Assembly: GCA_018267215.1 (NCBI GenBank)
Contig: JAFDYX010000029.1
Location: forward strand, 173,873 to 237,872
Direction of reading: 5' to 3'
DNA length: 64,000 bases
Source of the DNA: Bacteroidota bacterium
Lineage (GTDB): Bacteria > Bacteroidota > Bacteroidia > Cytophagales > Cyclobacteriaceae
This document shows positions 18,700-28,052 of this stretch, piece by piece. A model generated the notes under the pieces. It made no database searches. It was not told the DNA's origin and saw only the letters and a list, made by a program, of their open reading frames with translations. The position numbers were made by a program, and so were the translations under genes. The stretch's first letter is position 1. Every line of letters begins with the position of its first letter.

Positions 18700-19680
18700 T
18701 TACATGCCCAACGATTGGTTTTCGATGGAAGCCAGTTCAATAATTTTGGCGTACTCTGTCGGGTTCAGGTCATTGAAGAAATAGTGAACAGGATTAACAT
18801 AAGTCCCGTTGACAAACACTTCGTAATGTAAGTGTGGTGCTGTTGATAAGCCGGTAGTGCCCACATAGCCGATTAAGTCGCCCCGCTTAACATGCTGCCC
18901 CTGGCGAACGGCAAATCCATGCATGTGTGCATACCGTGTGCGATAGCCAAAACCATGATCAATTTCCAACACATTTCCATAACCCGTAAAACTGAACTGA
19001 AGGTTATCAATTGTTCCGTCTGCGGTGGCATAGATGGGTGTGCCGATACTGGCGGCAAAGTCAACGCCCGTATGCATCTTCATTACTTTATAAACAGGGT
19101 GGATGCGAAAACCATAACCGGAAGCTAAGGCAATCAGTTGTTTGTTAGACACAGGTTGAATAGCCGGAATGGCTGCTAACAGCTTTTCTTTGTTTTTGGC
19201 GAGTGCTACGATATCATCCTGCGATTTTGATTCGATGTAAACTTTTCGTTTGAGCTGCGCCATGGTTTCCTCCATGGTAACAATGAGGTCTTCGTGTTTA
19301 ATTTTTTTGCTGCGGATATCTTCAAAACGGTCTGCTCCGCCCACGCCACCTTGCCTGATATTTTTATCAACAGGTTCAGCCCCCAGCACAGCGCGATAGA
19401 TGTTGTCATCGCGATACTCCATGCCATCCAACTGAGTTTTAAGTTTTTGGAATTCTACATTTAAGTGTTGGTAATAGAATTCCATTTCCTTTACTTCATT
19501 TCGTAGCATCAGCTCGCGGGGCGACTCAAAATAATTACCTGCCAAGAAAATCAGCCCCAAGGCCATACCCAGCGTGAGCATCATGATACCCACAATGTTC
19601 AGGATCACATCGCCTGTTGTGGTTTTGATGCGCTCGTACTTGCAGGTTTCGGTGTCGTAGTAATATTTAATCCGTGCCAT
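18700..19680 (-). CDS. M23 family metallopeptidase (LytM-type peptidoglycan hydrolase)
   Basis: 326 aa. One transmembrane segment near residues 25-48 (IVGIMMLTLGMALGLIFLAG) anchors it in the inner membrane. A coiled coil follows (~55-160). The periplasmic LytM domain lies at ~190-300. Zinc ligands are visible in HTGVDFA (His, Asp) and HLHYEV (His), with the other catalytic His in YAHMHG, so all catalytic residues are present and it should cut peptide cross-links. Its start overlaps the end of trhO by 14 bp. Confidence 0.93.
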   Translation of the reverse strand: MARIKYYYDTETCKYERIKTTTGDVILNIVGIMMLTLGMALGLIFLAGNYFESPRELMLRNEVKEMEFYYQHLNVEFQKLKTQLDGMEYRDDNIYRAVLGAEPVDKNIRQGGVGGADRFEDIRSKKIKHEDLIVTMEETMAQLKRKVYIESKSQDDIVALAKNKEKLLAAIPAIQPVSNKQLIALASGYGFRIHPVYKVMKMHTGVDFAASIGTPIYATADGTIDNLQFSFTGYGNVLEIDHGFGYRTRYAHMHGFAVRQGQHVKRGDLIGYVGTTGLSTAPHLHYEVFVNGTYVNPVHYFFNDLNPTEYAKIIELASIENQSLGM

Positions 19681-20722
19681 GGATAACTAACGGTTCGTTT
19701 ATTTTCTGGCGCAGGTTTGCAGCCCGTCCCTTTTTAAATACTTGGCGTCCTTTATTAATACCCCGTCTGATTTCTTTTTGTTGTTCTGAAGGAAGAGTTA
19801 AAACATGGCTACACTCATCTGAGCAGCATCCATTATATTTTTTCTGGCATTCATCGCATTGGATGAACAGCAAGTGGCAGCCATCATTTTTGCAATTGGT
19901 ATGGTGGTCGCACAGTTTGCCGCACTGATGACAATGGCTGATGATGTCGTTTGATATCCGTTCGCCCAGACGTTCGTCAAAAACAAAATTTTTACCGATA
20001 AACTTATTTTCCAATCCTTGTTCTTTTACCTGGCGGGCGTATTCTATAATACCTCCATTCAATTGAAAAACATTTTTAAATCCGACATGTTTCATCCAGG
20101 CGCTGGCTTTTTCACAGCGAATGCCACCTGTGCAGTACATTAAAATATTTTTATCTTTTTTATCGCGCAGTAGTTGCTCTGCCAGGGGCAACTCTTCCCG
20201 AAAGCTGTCGGCATCCGGGCAGATGGCATTTTTAAAATGCCCCACTTCGCTTTCGTAGTGGTTGCGCATGTCAACAATAACCGTGTTAGGATTGTCGGCC
20301 AGTTGGTTAAACTCGCTCGCGTTAACATGTTGCCCGCAGTTGGTTACATCAAAGGTATTGTCATGCAGGCCATCGGCCACAATTTTTTTGCGCACCAGAA
20401 TTTTTAACTTAAAAAACGATTTGCCATCATCTTCGATGGCGTTATTCAGACGAATGTTTTTTAGGAACTCTATTTCAAAAAGCTGGGCTTTAAATTTCTC
20501 CAGATTTTCTGCTGGAACACTTATCTGCGCATTGATGCCCTCGTGGGCCACATAAATCCTGCCCAGCACATGCAGGGTATCTAACAGCTTGAATAAATTA
20601 TCGCGAAAGAGAGCAGGCTCGAAAATGTAATGATATTTATAAAATGAAATCGTTATCCGCTCTTCAGTGGAGCGCTGTAGTTTTTCTTTTAATTCTTTCC
20701 CGTTTGTTTTGTTGTGCAACAT
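19667..20722 (-). CDS. trhO: tRNA uridine(34) hydroxylase TrhO (rhodanese domain)
   Basis: 351 aa, matching E. coli YceA/TrhO (350 aa). It oxidises U34 of tRNA to 5-hydroxyuridine, a precursor of the cmo5U/mo5U wobble modifications. The N-terminal ferredoxin-like domain (HVLGRIYVAHEGINAQISVP) is followed by a rhodanese domain with the active loop CTGGIRCEKAS. The C-terminus is Cys-rich (CHQCGKLCDHH, NDGCHLLFIQCDEC, CCSDEC), probably binding zinc as in the family. It is co-transcribed with the M23 peptidase through a 14-bp overlap. Confidence 0.94.
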   Translation of the reverse strand: MLHNKTNGKELKEKLQRSTEERITISFYKYHYIFEPALFRDNLFKLLDTLHVLGRIYVAHEGINAQISVPAENLEKFKAQLFEIEFLKNIRLNNAIEDDGKSFFKLKILVRKKIVADGLHDNTFDVTNCGQHVNASEFNQLADNPNTVIVDMRNHYESEVGHFKNAICPDADSFREELPLAEQLLRDKKDKNILMYCTGGIRCEKASAWMKHVGFKNVFQLNGGIIEYARQVKEQGLENKFIGKNFVFDERLGERISNDIISHCHQCGKLCDHHTNCKNDGCHLLFIQCDECQKKYNGCCSDECSHVLTLPSEQQKEIRRGINKGRQVFKKGRAANLRQKINEPLVIHGTD

Positions 20723-20764
20723 GATGCCACAAAGATAATGAAACGCCAGAAAGTACCCGATCCC

Positions 20765-21385
20765 TTAGTCGGAGATCAGTTTCCCTTTTAATAGCTTGTT
20801 ATACTCATCACAAGTGAGGTAGCCCCGCTTTTCGCAAGCCGGACAGGATTTATACACGTCTCCGAAATAATTTTTCTTGACGATCACACCCGAGCCTTTA
20901 CACGAAGGGCACACTACTTTGCCGGTAGCTCCGCAATCTATGTAGTAATCGCCAGACAATACTTCGTAAGCGCGCTTAGTCTCCTGAGCTTTTAGTTTCA
21001 ATAACTCCTGCTCTGATTTCTCCAGCCACTCAATAGCTTGTTCGCTATATTGCCCTTGGGTTCCTTTCAGTTGTATGTATTTATTGAGCCAGTCAATACT
21101 TTGTCGGTACTTTCCCAGAAAGAAAGAATTTTTTCCGAAATAATAAGTAAGGTCGGTGGGCACACTGCGGATAGATTTTAGGATCAACCTGAACTGGGCA
21201 TCGGCTTCTTGGTAATGCCCTTCATCGGAGAGGCGTACGGCCGAATCAATTTTCATGGTCACCCTCCGCGCATGATCCATCTGCCGCATGAGTTCCAGTT
21301 CTCTGATCTTATCTTTTTCAGCTTGGCTTTGTGCCATACCCGAAACACTGACTATCAATAATAGAAATCCGACACACCACTTCAT
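20765..21385 (-). CDS. Exported protein with DnaJ-like cysteine motifs
   Basis: 206 aa with a signal peptide (MKWCVGFLLLIVSVSGMAQ). The middle (~25-130) is helical and TPR-like (HYQEADAQFRLILKSI, YRQSIDWLNKYIQL). Residues ~150-195 contain paired Cys motifs, CPSCKGSG and CPACEKRGYLTC, which match the CxxCxGxG zinc-finger repeats of DnaJ, here as about one and a half repeats. Zinc fingers are unusual in exported proteins. It overlaps the preceding ACMSD gene by 4 bp. No specific function is known. Confidence 0.75.
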   Translation of the reverse strand: MKWCVGFLLLIVSVSGMAQSQAEKDKIRELELMRQMDHARRVTMKIDSAVRLSDEGHYQEADAQFRLILKSIRSVPTDLTYYFGKNSFFLGKYRQSIDWLNKYIQLKGTQGQYSEQAIEWLEKSEQELLKLKAQETKRAYEVLSGDYYIDCGATGKVVCPSCKGSGVIVKKNYFGDVYKSCPACEKRGYLTCDEYNKLLKGKLISD

Positions 21386-22407
21386 TTTTTTTTCTTTTGA
21401 CTAATAAAATTTTCTTCTTTTAAATCGAGCCACTCCAAAGCCGAACGATAAAATATATCTTCTTTTGTTTTTTTAGAGAGATCCATTTCTTCTATGAATT
21501 TTCCTATCTCCAAATCGCCCAACGGGAAAGGATAATCGGAGCCCAGCATGATGCGGTTTGATCCTTGCAGTTTTAATATGTATTCTAAAATCTGGCTGTC
21601 GTGGGTAACGCTATCCACCCAAAATTTACCGATGTACTTTCGCGGATCTACGTTGTTGTCAACGGCTACCAGATCGGGGCGGCATGCAAACCCATGTGCT
21701 ATGCGCCCGATCGTTGGAAAAAATGAACCGCCCGCATGGGCAAACATGACTCTTAGTTTAGGAAGTTTTTCAAACACACCACCGAAGATCATCGAACAAA
21801 TGGCACGCGAGGTTTCGGCCGGCATGCCCACTAGCCAAGGCAGCCAATAACGCTGCATCTTTTTTTCGCCCATCATGCTCCACGGGTGTACGAGTACAGC
21901 AAGGTTTAATTTTTCGCAAGCCTGAAAGATGGGCATGAACCGCTCTTCATTCAGGTTTTCATCATTGATGTTAGAGCCAATTTGTATTCCGCGCATGCCT
22001 ATTTTTTTTAGACGCTCTAATTCTTTTACGGCCAGCTCGGCATCTTGCATGGGCACCGTGCCAAGGCCTACATAATTTTTAGGGTACTTGGCTACCAGCT
22101 TGGCAATATGGTCGTTTAAAAAGTGCGAAAGCGAAAGACAATCCAGCGGCTTGGCCCAATACGAAAACATAACCGGTATGGTGCAAACTACTTGCACTTG
22201 TGTGTTGTGTTGTTCGTATTCGTCTATCCGTAAGGTGGCATTCCAACTGTTTTCTTTGATCTCGCGGAAGAACTGGTTGCCACGCATCATTTTAGCAGCT
22301 CCTTTTTTGTGATGTTGCAGGTAGATGAAATCTCCATAACCGAACCGCTCGCTCCAGTTGGGCATTTTTTTGGGAAGGATGTGTGTGTGACTGTCTATTT
22401 TCAGCAT
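21382..22407 (-). CDS. 2-amino-3-carboxymuconate-6-semialdehyde decarboxylase (ACMSD)
   Basis: 341 aa from the ATG at 22407. The longer frame starting at 22485 adds 26 residues upstream of the family start MLKIDSHTHILPKK. Similarity to ACMSD runs end to end: FGYGDFIYLQHH, FSYWAKPLDCLSL, VGLGTVPMQDAELAVKE, YWLPWLVGMPAET, ICSMIFGGVFEKLPKL, LGSDYPFPLG. The metal ligands are His7 and His9, the His in LVHPW and the Asp in GSDYP. ACMSD diverts the kynurenine/3-hydroxyanthranilate pathway from quinolinate (NAD) towards 2-aminomuconate and catabolism. No other kynurenine gene is in the window. It overlaps the zinc-finger-like gene by 4 bp. Confidence 0.92.
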   Translation of the reverse strand: MLKIDSHTHILPKKMPNWSERFGYGDFIYLQHHKKGAAKMMRGNQFFREIKENSWNATLRIDEYEQHNTQVQVVCTIPVMFSYWAKPLDCLSLSHFLNDHIAKLVAKYPKNYVGLGTVPMQDAELAVKELERLKKIGMRGIQIGSNINDENLNEERFMPIFQACEKLNLAVLVHPWSMMGEKKMQRYWLPWLVGMPAETSRAICSMIFGGVFEKLPKLRVMFAHAGGSFFPTIGRIAHGFACRPDLVAVDNNVDPRKYIGKFWVDSVTHDSQILEYILKLQGSNRIMLGSDYPFPLGDLEIGKFIEEMDLSKKTKEDIFYRSALEWLDLKEENFISQKKKK

Positions 22408-22490
22408 GAGCCGGTTGAACAATTCCGAAATATCGGGAAAAATGATCAGAGTTGAGAAGTCAGGGCGAAGACCTGATCGGTACAATAAAT

Positions 22491-23030
22491 TTATTCGCGG
22501 ATAAGCCGTGCCGCCAATGTGTGCTTTTTGTTTTTGATTTCATCAATCGTTCCCGAAACGAGATCGCCATTCAATAAATTATTTTCTGATGAATGACGAC
22601 CCGTCCAGATTTGCGCCAGCACATCGTAGTTTTTGTTTGTGAGTTTGTTGTATATTTTTTTCGACATTTTCAGATTCTCCACTTTAAATTTCCATGGACT
22701 AAAAATCTCACGCTGGTACGACTTGATAATATAAGGGCCATGGTCTTCGTTTTTTGCGAGGGTAGTATCGCCCGGCTCACCTGTAAATTGCAGAAACACG
22801 ATGACCGACTCATGGCTGCTCTCTAAAAGGTCTTTTGCTTTTTCACTCAGGGCAATTTCAATTTCAAATGGCGGTATCCAAACAGAATCCGGTTCTATAG
22901 TTGCTTGTTGGTCTGCACTGGAAGCAGACGCTTCCGCTTCCGGTAAATTATTTTCCGACTTTTTTTCTTGTTTACGATTTTCGCACGAAAGCAATAGCAA
23001 CAAACAAAAGACTACAACTGCCGTTTTCAT
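22491..23030 (-). CDS. Lipoprotein of unknown function
   Basis: 179 aa. The signal MKTAVVVFCLLLLLSC has a good lipobox, followed by a charged, low-complexity linker (residues 17-45). The remaining ~130 residues look like one beta-rich domain (FEIEIALSEKAKDLL, VIVFLQFTGEPGDTT, YDVLAQIWTGRHS). No family is recognised. It lies 39 bp after the M14 peptidase gene and 83 bp before ACMSD, in the same direction. Confidence 0.75.
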   Translation of the reverse strand: MKTAVVVFCLLLLLSCENRKQEKKSENNLPEAEASASSADQQATIEPDSVWIPPFEIEIALSEKAKDLLESSHESVIVFLQFTGEPGDTTLAKNEDHGPYIIKSYQREIFSPWKFKVENLKMSKKIYNKLTNKNYDVLAQIWTGRHSSENNLLNGDLVSGTIDEIKNKKHTLAARLIRE

Positions 23031-23069
23031 TTTGGTAGAAATATTTTTTAGACGAAGTTAAAAGCAAAG

Positions 23070-25865
23070 CTATCGCTTCTCATCCAGTTTTACCTTGTGC
23101 GGCACTTCATCTACAAAGTAAAGTTCGTTGAACAATAGTTTGAACGTGCCTTGCGCTTGGGCGCGAAACGTAATTTCCGGACTGAATGAGTACAGTTTTC
23201 CTTTGCCCACCGCAGCCTCAAATGCCACCACACCGCCTTTTAAATAATTAGCGCCCCATGCCCAGCCGCTGCGCAGCGGGTTCTCGTCACCAAACCAAGC
23301 CAAGGGTTTTATTTTTCCTTGCACGATGGCTTCGGGTGCAAGTTTAAAAACAGGACTGTTATCAAAATACACATCTGTTTTTGCGGCCATGCCCCACGTG
23401 GCACTTTGGGTAGAATCCATCTGCACGCGCAGCAAACTTCCGGGCACATAATATTTGTCGCTGGGCAGAGATCGTTCGTTGCCCTGATAAATTTCTGTCA
23501 GCGCATCTTTTACGGGAAGGTTCAGATGGTAAGCTAAGTTCGCGCTGGTGCCGATGGTTACAATCTTTCCGCCTGCTTCCAAAAATGTTTTCAACTGGGG
23601 AATAGATTTTTCTACAGTAATGTGGCCCAGATGGGAACGGAACTCTGTCGGTATTTCTTCTTCTTTCGGATCTTTTCGCGCAAAACCCCACTCATCGGTT
23701 GTTTCTTTGCCCATCTTGGGGATGGCGCGCGTAACAAAAACGATGACATCATATTTCTTTTTCAGCTCGCCTGCATCTATGTCTTTGGCATAAATGATGT
23801 CTGCCGTAAAATGATATTGTTCCATCAGCCACTTTACCCAGCCTGCCGGCATAGAGCCACCGTAGGTATCCCACAACGCAATGCGTGGCTTAGAAACTTT
23901 AGCGAGCGCATCGCCCGGAGTTTTTGAAACTCCGGTTACGGTCAACCCTAATTCTGTGGCATTTTTTTCTACAATCAATTTGGCTTTAGCCTTGAGCGGC
24001 ACATAAAAACTTCCGGCAGGCATGTTGTTATTTTTTGCCAAGCCTTCGGGCAGGCGATATACTTCTTGTCCTTCTTTCAACAGATCGTTTACCAACGCAA
24101 AGGCATTGTTGGCTTTGGCATTGATGAGGTAGCCGGCCACCGCACCATTTTCAATTTTACCAGTCGGATTTTGCAATTCACCATAAGGAATTAGCTCAAA
24201 CGGGCCGTCAAAATTTTCTATGTAGCGATCGAATTGTACACCCATTTGAAAGGCGAGCGTCCAACCGGCCGCATCGTACGGACGCACAGGCGGCCCACCG
24301 GGATATTGAAAGTCGTTGGGGTGATCTTGCGGCTCAAACATATCGAGTATGTGCGGACGAAAAGCCTGATTGTTTTTTACGATGTATGATCCTGCCGGAT
24401 ATTTTTTCTTGTTCACCATAAAATCTGCTTTTGCTTTTTCTATCCGGATTCCGGTTTTGATTAACGCATTAACAAATTTTACAGCCGTGGGGAAATCGGG
24501 TTGGTCGGAAGGGATAATGTAGCCGCGTGCATCGCGCTGTGCCGGTACGCGGAAAAGACTGTCATAATATTTTATCGGTATGCCCGGAGCATTAAATCCA
24601 AACATATCGGCAGCGGGTGCATCTTTTTTCTTAGGCCTGTTTTTAAAAGCCGTAGAGATCACTTCTATTTTGCTGGGATAGGGTGTCCAGTAATCTGTGT
24701 TGCCCCGCTCGATAGAATTTTTTCCCATGCGGTAAATATTGTAGAGCAACTGGTCGCTGTTGCGCGAGGCATAATCTAGCACGGCATAATTGAGCGAAAC
24801 AGAATAGTCTATGGATTGCCGGAACTTCCATTTTTGCGGAGGCACCGGAAAAGGTGTGTTGTTGTTGGGAACCAGCCGTGATGGCACCACGGGAATATCG
24901 CTGGGCGTAGGGCCGCCCACGATTTCGGTTAGCAGGCCGATCATATTATGAAAGTGTGTGGTGGTGCGCAGTCCTCCGTTGTACCAGGTAGAAAACACCG
25001 AACCACCCAAGCGTGTGTAGCCGGGTTTGTTCTCGGCATTCAGCCGGTTTACCATGGCTGCGCCCACGGCATCAATGCCCGTTATCATGAGCGGATCGAA
25101 CACATAATTGAACGGGTCGCGGTAGGGTGGCCCCGCCAGCACAGAACCCGCGGGCCCGGCCTGATGATGGTTGTACATAATCTGTGGTATCCATTCAACA
25201 AACAATTGTCTTCCCATGTTTTGGGTTTCTTTCATATTCATAATGAAAAAATCGCGGTTGTTGTCGTGGCCAATATATTTTTGATAGAGGCGCGGAAGAA
25301 ATTCCATACTTCTTTTTTCGGGTTTGGGCTCGCGCATATACCAGTTGGAAACCAACTCCTGCCCATCAGGGTTGGCATGGGTAAAGAGGATCACTACTTT
25401 ATCGAGTATGCGCATGGTTTCGGCATCGTTGCGGCTGACGATCTGATACAGTGTTTCAATCAACTGGTGTGTGCCCACTACTTCGGTGGCGTGCAGCCCT
25501 CCGTCAATCCATACTATGGCTTTACCTTCGCTGGCCATGGCGCGGGCTTGCTCTTCGGTGATGCCCTCGGCTCGTGCCAACTTCACAGAGATTTCTTTGT
25601 AGCGATCTAATTTTTTGTGGTTCTCTGGCGATGTAACAATCAGTTGGTATTGATGCCGCCCTTCTTCCGTCAGCCCGATGTCTACCAGTTTCACGCGGTC
25701 GGATGTGGCCAATTTTTTAAAGTAAGCCTCTGTTTGCGTGTAGGTGGCCAGCATGTAGTCATCGCCTATGTTGAAGCCAAAATGTTCTTTGGGCGTGGGG
25801 ATGGACTGAGCCGGTAAATGAATGCATATAAATAATGCACAAATGAGAATGGATAGGCGTATCAT
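23070..25865 (-). CDS. Exported M14 family zinc carboxypeptidase
   Basis: 931 aa with a signal peptide (IRLSILICALFICIHLPAQS). The M14 domain occupies about residues 40-370: zinc ligands in GGLHATEVVG (His, Glu), FTHANPDGQE with substrate-binding residues, YNHHQAGP, and a candidate general-base Glu in GLLTEIVGG. A long C-terminal part includes a GATase-like fold (~650-800: IVFVTRAIPKMGK, GGKIVTIGTSANLAYHL). Members of this large M14 group in Bacteroidota are periplasmic peptidases, and actual carboxypeptidase specificity is untested. It begins the long minus-strand run down to the CHAT gene. Confidence 0.9.
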   Translation of the reverse strand: MIRLSILICALFICIHLPAQSIPTPKEHFGFNIGDDYMLATYTQTEAYFKKLATSDRVKLVDIGLTEEGRHQYQLIVTSPENHKKLDRYKEISVKLARAEGITEEQARAMASEGKAIVWIDGGLHATEVVGTHQLIETLYQIVSRNDAETMRILDKVVILFTHANPDGQELVSNWYMREPKPEKRSMEFLPRLYQKYIGHDNNRDFFIMNMKETQNMGRQLFVEWIPQIMYNHHQAGPAGSVLAGPPYRDPFNYVFDPLMITGIDAVGAAMVNRLNAENKPGYTRLGGSVFSTWYNGGLRTTTHFHNMIGLLTEIVGGPTPSDIPVVPSRLVPNNNTPFPVPPQKWKFRQSIDYSVSLNYAVLDYASRNSDQLLYNIYRMGKNSIERGNTDYWTPYPSKIEVISTAFKNRPKKKDAPAADMFGFNAPGIPIKYYDSLFRVPAQRDARGYIIPSDQPDFPTAVKFVNALIKTGIRIEKAKADFMVNKKKYPAGSYIVKNNQAFRPHILDMFEPQDHPNDFQYPGGPPVRPYDAAGWTLAFQMGVQFDRYIENFDGPFELIPYGELQNPTGKIENGAVAGYLINAKANNAFALVNDLLKEGQEVYRLPEGLAKNNNMPAGSFYVPLKAKAKLIVEKNATELGLTVTGVSKTPGDALAKVSKPRIALWDTYGGSMPAGWVKWLMEQYHFTADIIYAKDIDAGELKKKYDVIVFVTRAIPKMGKETTDEWGFARKDPKEEEIPTEFRSHLGHITVEKSIPQLKTFLEAGGKIVTIGTSANLAYHLNLPVKDALTEIYQGNERSLPSDKYYVPGSLLRVQMDSTQSATWGMAAKTDVYFDNSPVFKLAPEAIVQGKIKPLAWFGDENPLRSGWAWGANYLKGGVVAFEAAVGKGKLYSFSPEITFRAQAQGTFKLLFNELYFVDEVPHKVKLDEKR

Positions 25866-25959
25866 AACGGTGTATTTATTATTGCAATGATATTGAATGA
25901 AGGCTCAGGCAAAAGAGGAATTTGATGAGAGGGGATAAGCATATTTAAGTGCTGGTCTT

Positions 25960-27219
25960 TTATGGCTTTAGTTCGGCCTTCAAGATGATCACATCTTTTA
26001 ATTGATCGGTCGGCTTAAGATGATGCCGGGTATCGTACCCGCCCCACTGACTGTTGGCGATGTAGTAAAATGTGTTGCCGGCCATCACTCCTAAAGTAGG
26101 TTCACCAAAGTCGGGATGGTGGCGGTCTATTATTTCAAAACCGGTGATAGTATTTTTTTCTTTGTCAAGGAAATATCTTGTTGCCCGTGCCGGCACCACT
26201 CCGTTTTGGATGGCAATGAGCGAGTGATGATAAAAATACAAGCCATCAATTCCATGCAGCGAAACAGATTGAGTTGTCGTTACTTCCGTCAATTTTTTTG
26301 TTGAGACATCCAACCGGAAGATGCCTTTCACATAATCAGCGATGAACAACTGTCTGGCATCGTCTGAGAAGGTGATGCCTTGCAAACTGAGAAACTCGGT
26401 ACTGGAATAAAACGGTTCGATATGTCCTGTTTTTTCGTTGATGAGGGTGAGTTCGTTGGTTTCGCTGTCAGACAAGTACACGCGCCCTTTTGGGTCTAGG
26501 ATCAAATCTCCGTACACACCTTTTTTGGGTGCGATAAATTTCTGTAACAGTTTGCCGCTATGCAGGTCGAATTTAAAAATGATAGACTGCGCCAGCGAAT
26601 CGTAGTTCTCCATTTCTTGTAAAGGAGAGGTGCCTGCCCAGAGTATATTTTTTTGAGCATCAATCTTTAAGGCCATTACACTGCCCATGCCTTCAGTGCC
26701 GGCTTTGCAGAAATCAGAAACAACGCCATCGGCTGTACGCTTGATTATTTTTCGTTGGTGGATGCTGCCTAAATAAAATGAGCCGGAAGAAGCATCAAAT
26801 GCTATCGGCTCCGGGTGGATGCTGCGGTCTTTCAGGGTGAAGGCAACTGTTGAGTGGACGATGCTGCGCTGCCATTCCTTTTGTAGCGCAATGAGTTCTT
26901 TAAACTCGTCAGTGTCTTTAATGGATTTGAAATCGGCAATTCCCTCCAGTTTAAAATTAGCATCAATCAATATAGCCTGTTGGAGAAATTTGATGGCTTC
27001 TTCTTTTTTGTCTGTCAATGCCGAGGCAATACCCGCCTGATACATGATGCCCTGGTGAAATGGGTTCAGTTTGTTTGCTTCTTTGATGTGGGTATAGAAG
27101 GAGGGGTAGTCTTTTTTTCGGTAGTCGGCCATGGCCTGTGTGTACAGGTGCTGCAACTCTTGAGCGTGCAGAGATGACATAAATGTTATTGCGAAAAAGA
27201 AGAGGAGCAAGTTTTTCAT
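25960..27219 (-). CDS. Exported protein with TPRs and an SMP-30/NHL-like beta-propeller
   Basis: 419 aa with a signal peptide (MKNLLLFFFAITFMSSLHAQ). Residues ~22-115 are TPR-like (HLYTQAMADYRKKDYPSFY, GIASALTDKKEEAIKFLQQA). Residues ~130-410 form a six-bladed propeller of the SMP-30/gluconolactonase type (GSFYLGSIHQRKIIKR, DLILDPKGRVYLSDSETNELTLI, FIADYVKGIFRLDV). A lactonase activity is possible but no catalytic set can be pinned down. It follows nth by 12 bp in the same direction and is probably in the same transcript. Confidence 0.82.
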   Translation of the reverse strand: MKNLLLFFFAITFMSSLHAQELQHLYTQAMADYRKKDYPSFYTHIKEANKLNPFHQGIMYQAGIASALTDKKEEAIKFLQQAILIDANFKLEGIADFKSIKDTDEFKELIALQKEWQRSIVHSTVAFTLKDRSIHPEPIAFDASSGSFYLGSIHQRKIIKRTADGVVSDFCKAGTEGMGSVMALKIDAQKNILWAGTSPLQEMENYDSLAQSIIFKFDLHSGKLLQKFIAPKKGVYGDLILDPKGRVYLSDSETNELTLINEKTGHIEPFYSSTEFLSLQGITFSDDARQLFIADYVKGIFRLDVSTKKLTEVTTTQSVSLHGIDGLYFYHHSLIAIQNGVVPARATRYFLDKEKNTITGFEIIDRHHPDFGEPTLGVMAGNTFYYIANSQWGGYDTRHHLKPTDQLKDVIILKAELKP

Positions 27220-27231
27220 TTACAATGATAC

Positions 27232-27855
27232 TTAGCCTGCCAAGTAATATCCGCATACACGGTTCATCACACACTCAATACATTTAGGGTTGGTGGGCCG
27301 GCATATTTCTCTCCCTAAAAATGAAATAGCCATACCGGCTTCGCCCCAATCTTTTTTGTCGAGGGTGTCCATCAATTGTTTTTCTATTTTTTTAGGGTCA
27401 GTGCCTTGGGCAATGCCAAGGCGGGGTGCTACGCGCACTACGTGCAGATCTACAATGACACCTTCGGCCGGCAGGTTCATCTCGCGCAAGATTACGTTAG
27501 CCGACTTGCGGCCGATGCCCGGCAAGGCCGTCAGTGCTTCCAGCGTGGTGGGGATGTTTTTGTTTTCCTTGATTTCGGCTGCCAGCGCCAGCAGCCACTT
27601 GGTTTTGTTGGCAAAGTTGCGCACACCGCTGATCAGTTTGTGCAATGATTCGGCATCGGCTTTTGCCAAGGCTGCCATGTTAGGGTAGGAGGCAAAAAAT
27701 GAGGGAGCCAGTTTGTTGATGTGACGGTCTGAGTCCTGCGCAGATAAAACCACGGCAACGATCAGCTCGTAAAAATTACCATACTCCAGCGGATGTTTTC
27801 TGCCTTTGTATTGGTTGATGAGCGGCAGTATTTCTTTTTTCCAGTTAACAGGCAT
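27232..27855 (-). CDS. nth: Endonuclease III, DNA glycosylase/AP lyase
   Basis: 207 aa (E. coli Nth has 211). It removes oxidised pyrimidines and nicks abasic sites in base excision repair. The helix-hairpin-helix motif LPGIGRKSANV contains the catalytic Lys117; the catalytic Asp136 is in VIVDLHVVRV. The 4Fe-4S cluster motif C-x6-C-x2-C-x5-C is complete near the C-terminus (CRPTNPKCIECVMNRVC). The family-typical TH of VDTH is LH here, a mild change. Confidence 0.95.
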   Translation of the reverse strand: MPVNWKKEILPLINQYKGRKHPLEYGNFYELIVAVVLSAQDSDRHINKLAPSFFASYPNMAALAKADAESLHKLISGVRNFANKTKWLLALAAEIKENKNIPTTLEALTALPGIGRKSANVILREMNLPAEGVIVDLHVVRVAPRLGIAQGTDPKKIEKQLMDTLDKKDWGEAGMAISFLGREICRPTNPKCIECVMNRVCGYYLAG

Positions 27856-28052
27856 TGCTTTTTGTTTTGGGTATTCAATTTCTTTATCAAGATATAAAAT
27901 ATTTTTTTTGAAGAATCATCAGAGGTGGGGTGATAACTCTATGTTCAGGTCAAATCATTTATAATTATCCTATCACTTTCAGAAGCCACACCTTTATTTT
28001 TCCTTTTGCATGATAAAAACTTTTGCTTTCTTCCGAAATAAATTAACCCACC

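Noticed and set aside
24948-25610. 220-codon plus-strand frame opposite the M14 carboxypeptidase
   Set aside because: It lies fully within a well-supported gene, with no recognisable domain or signal.
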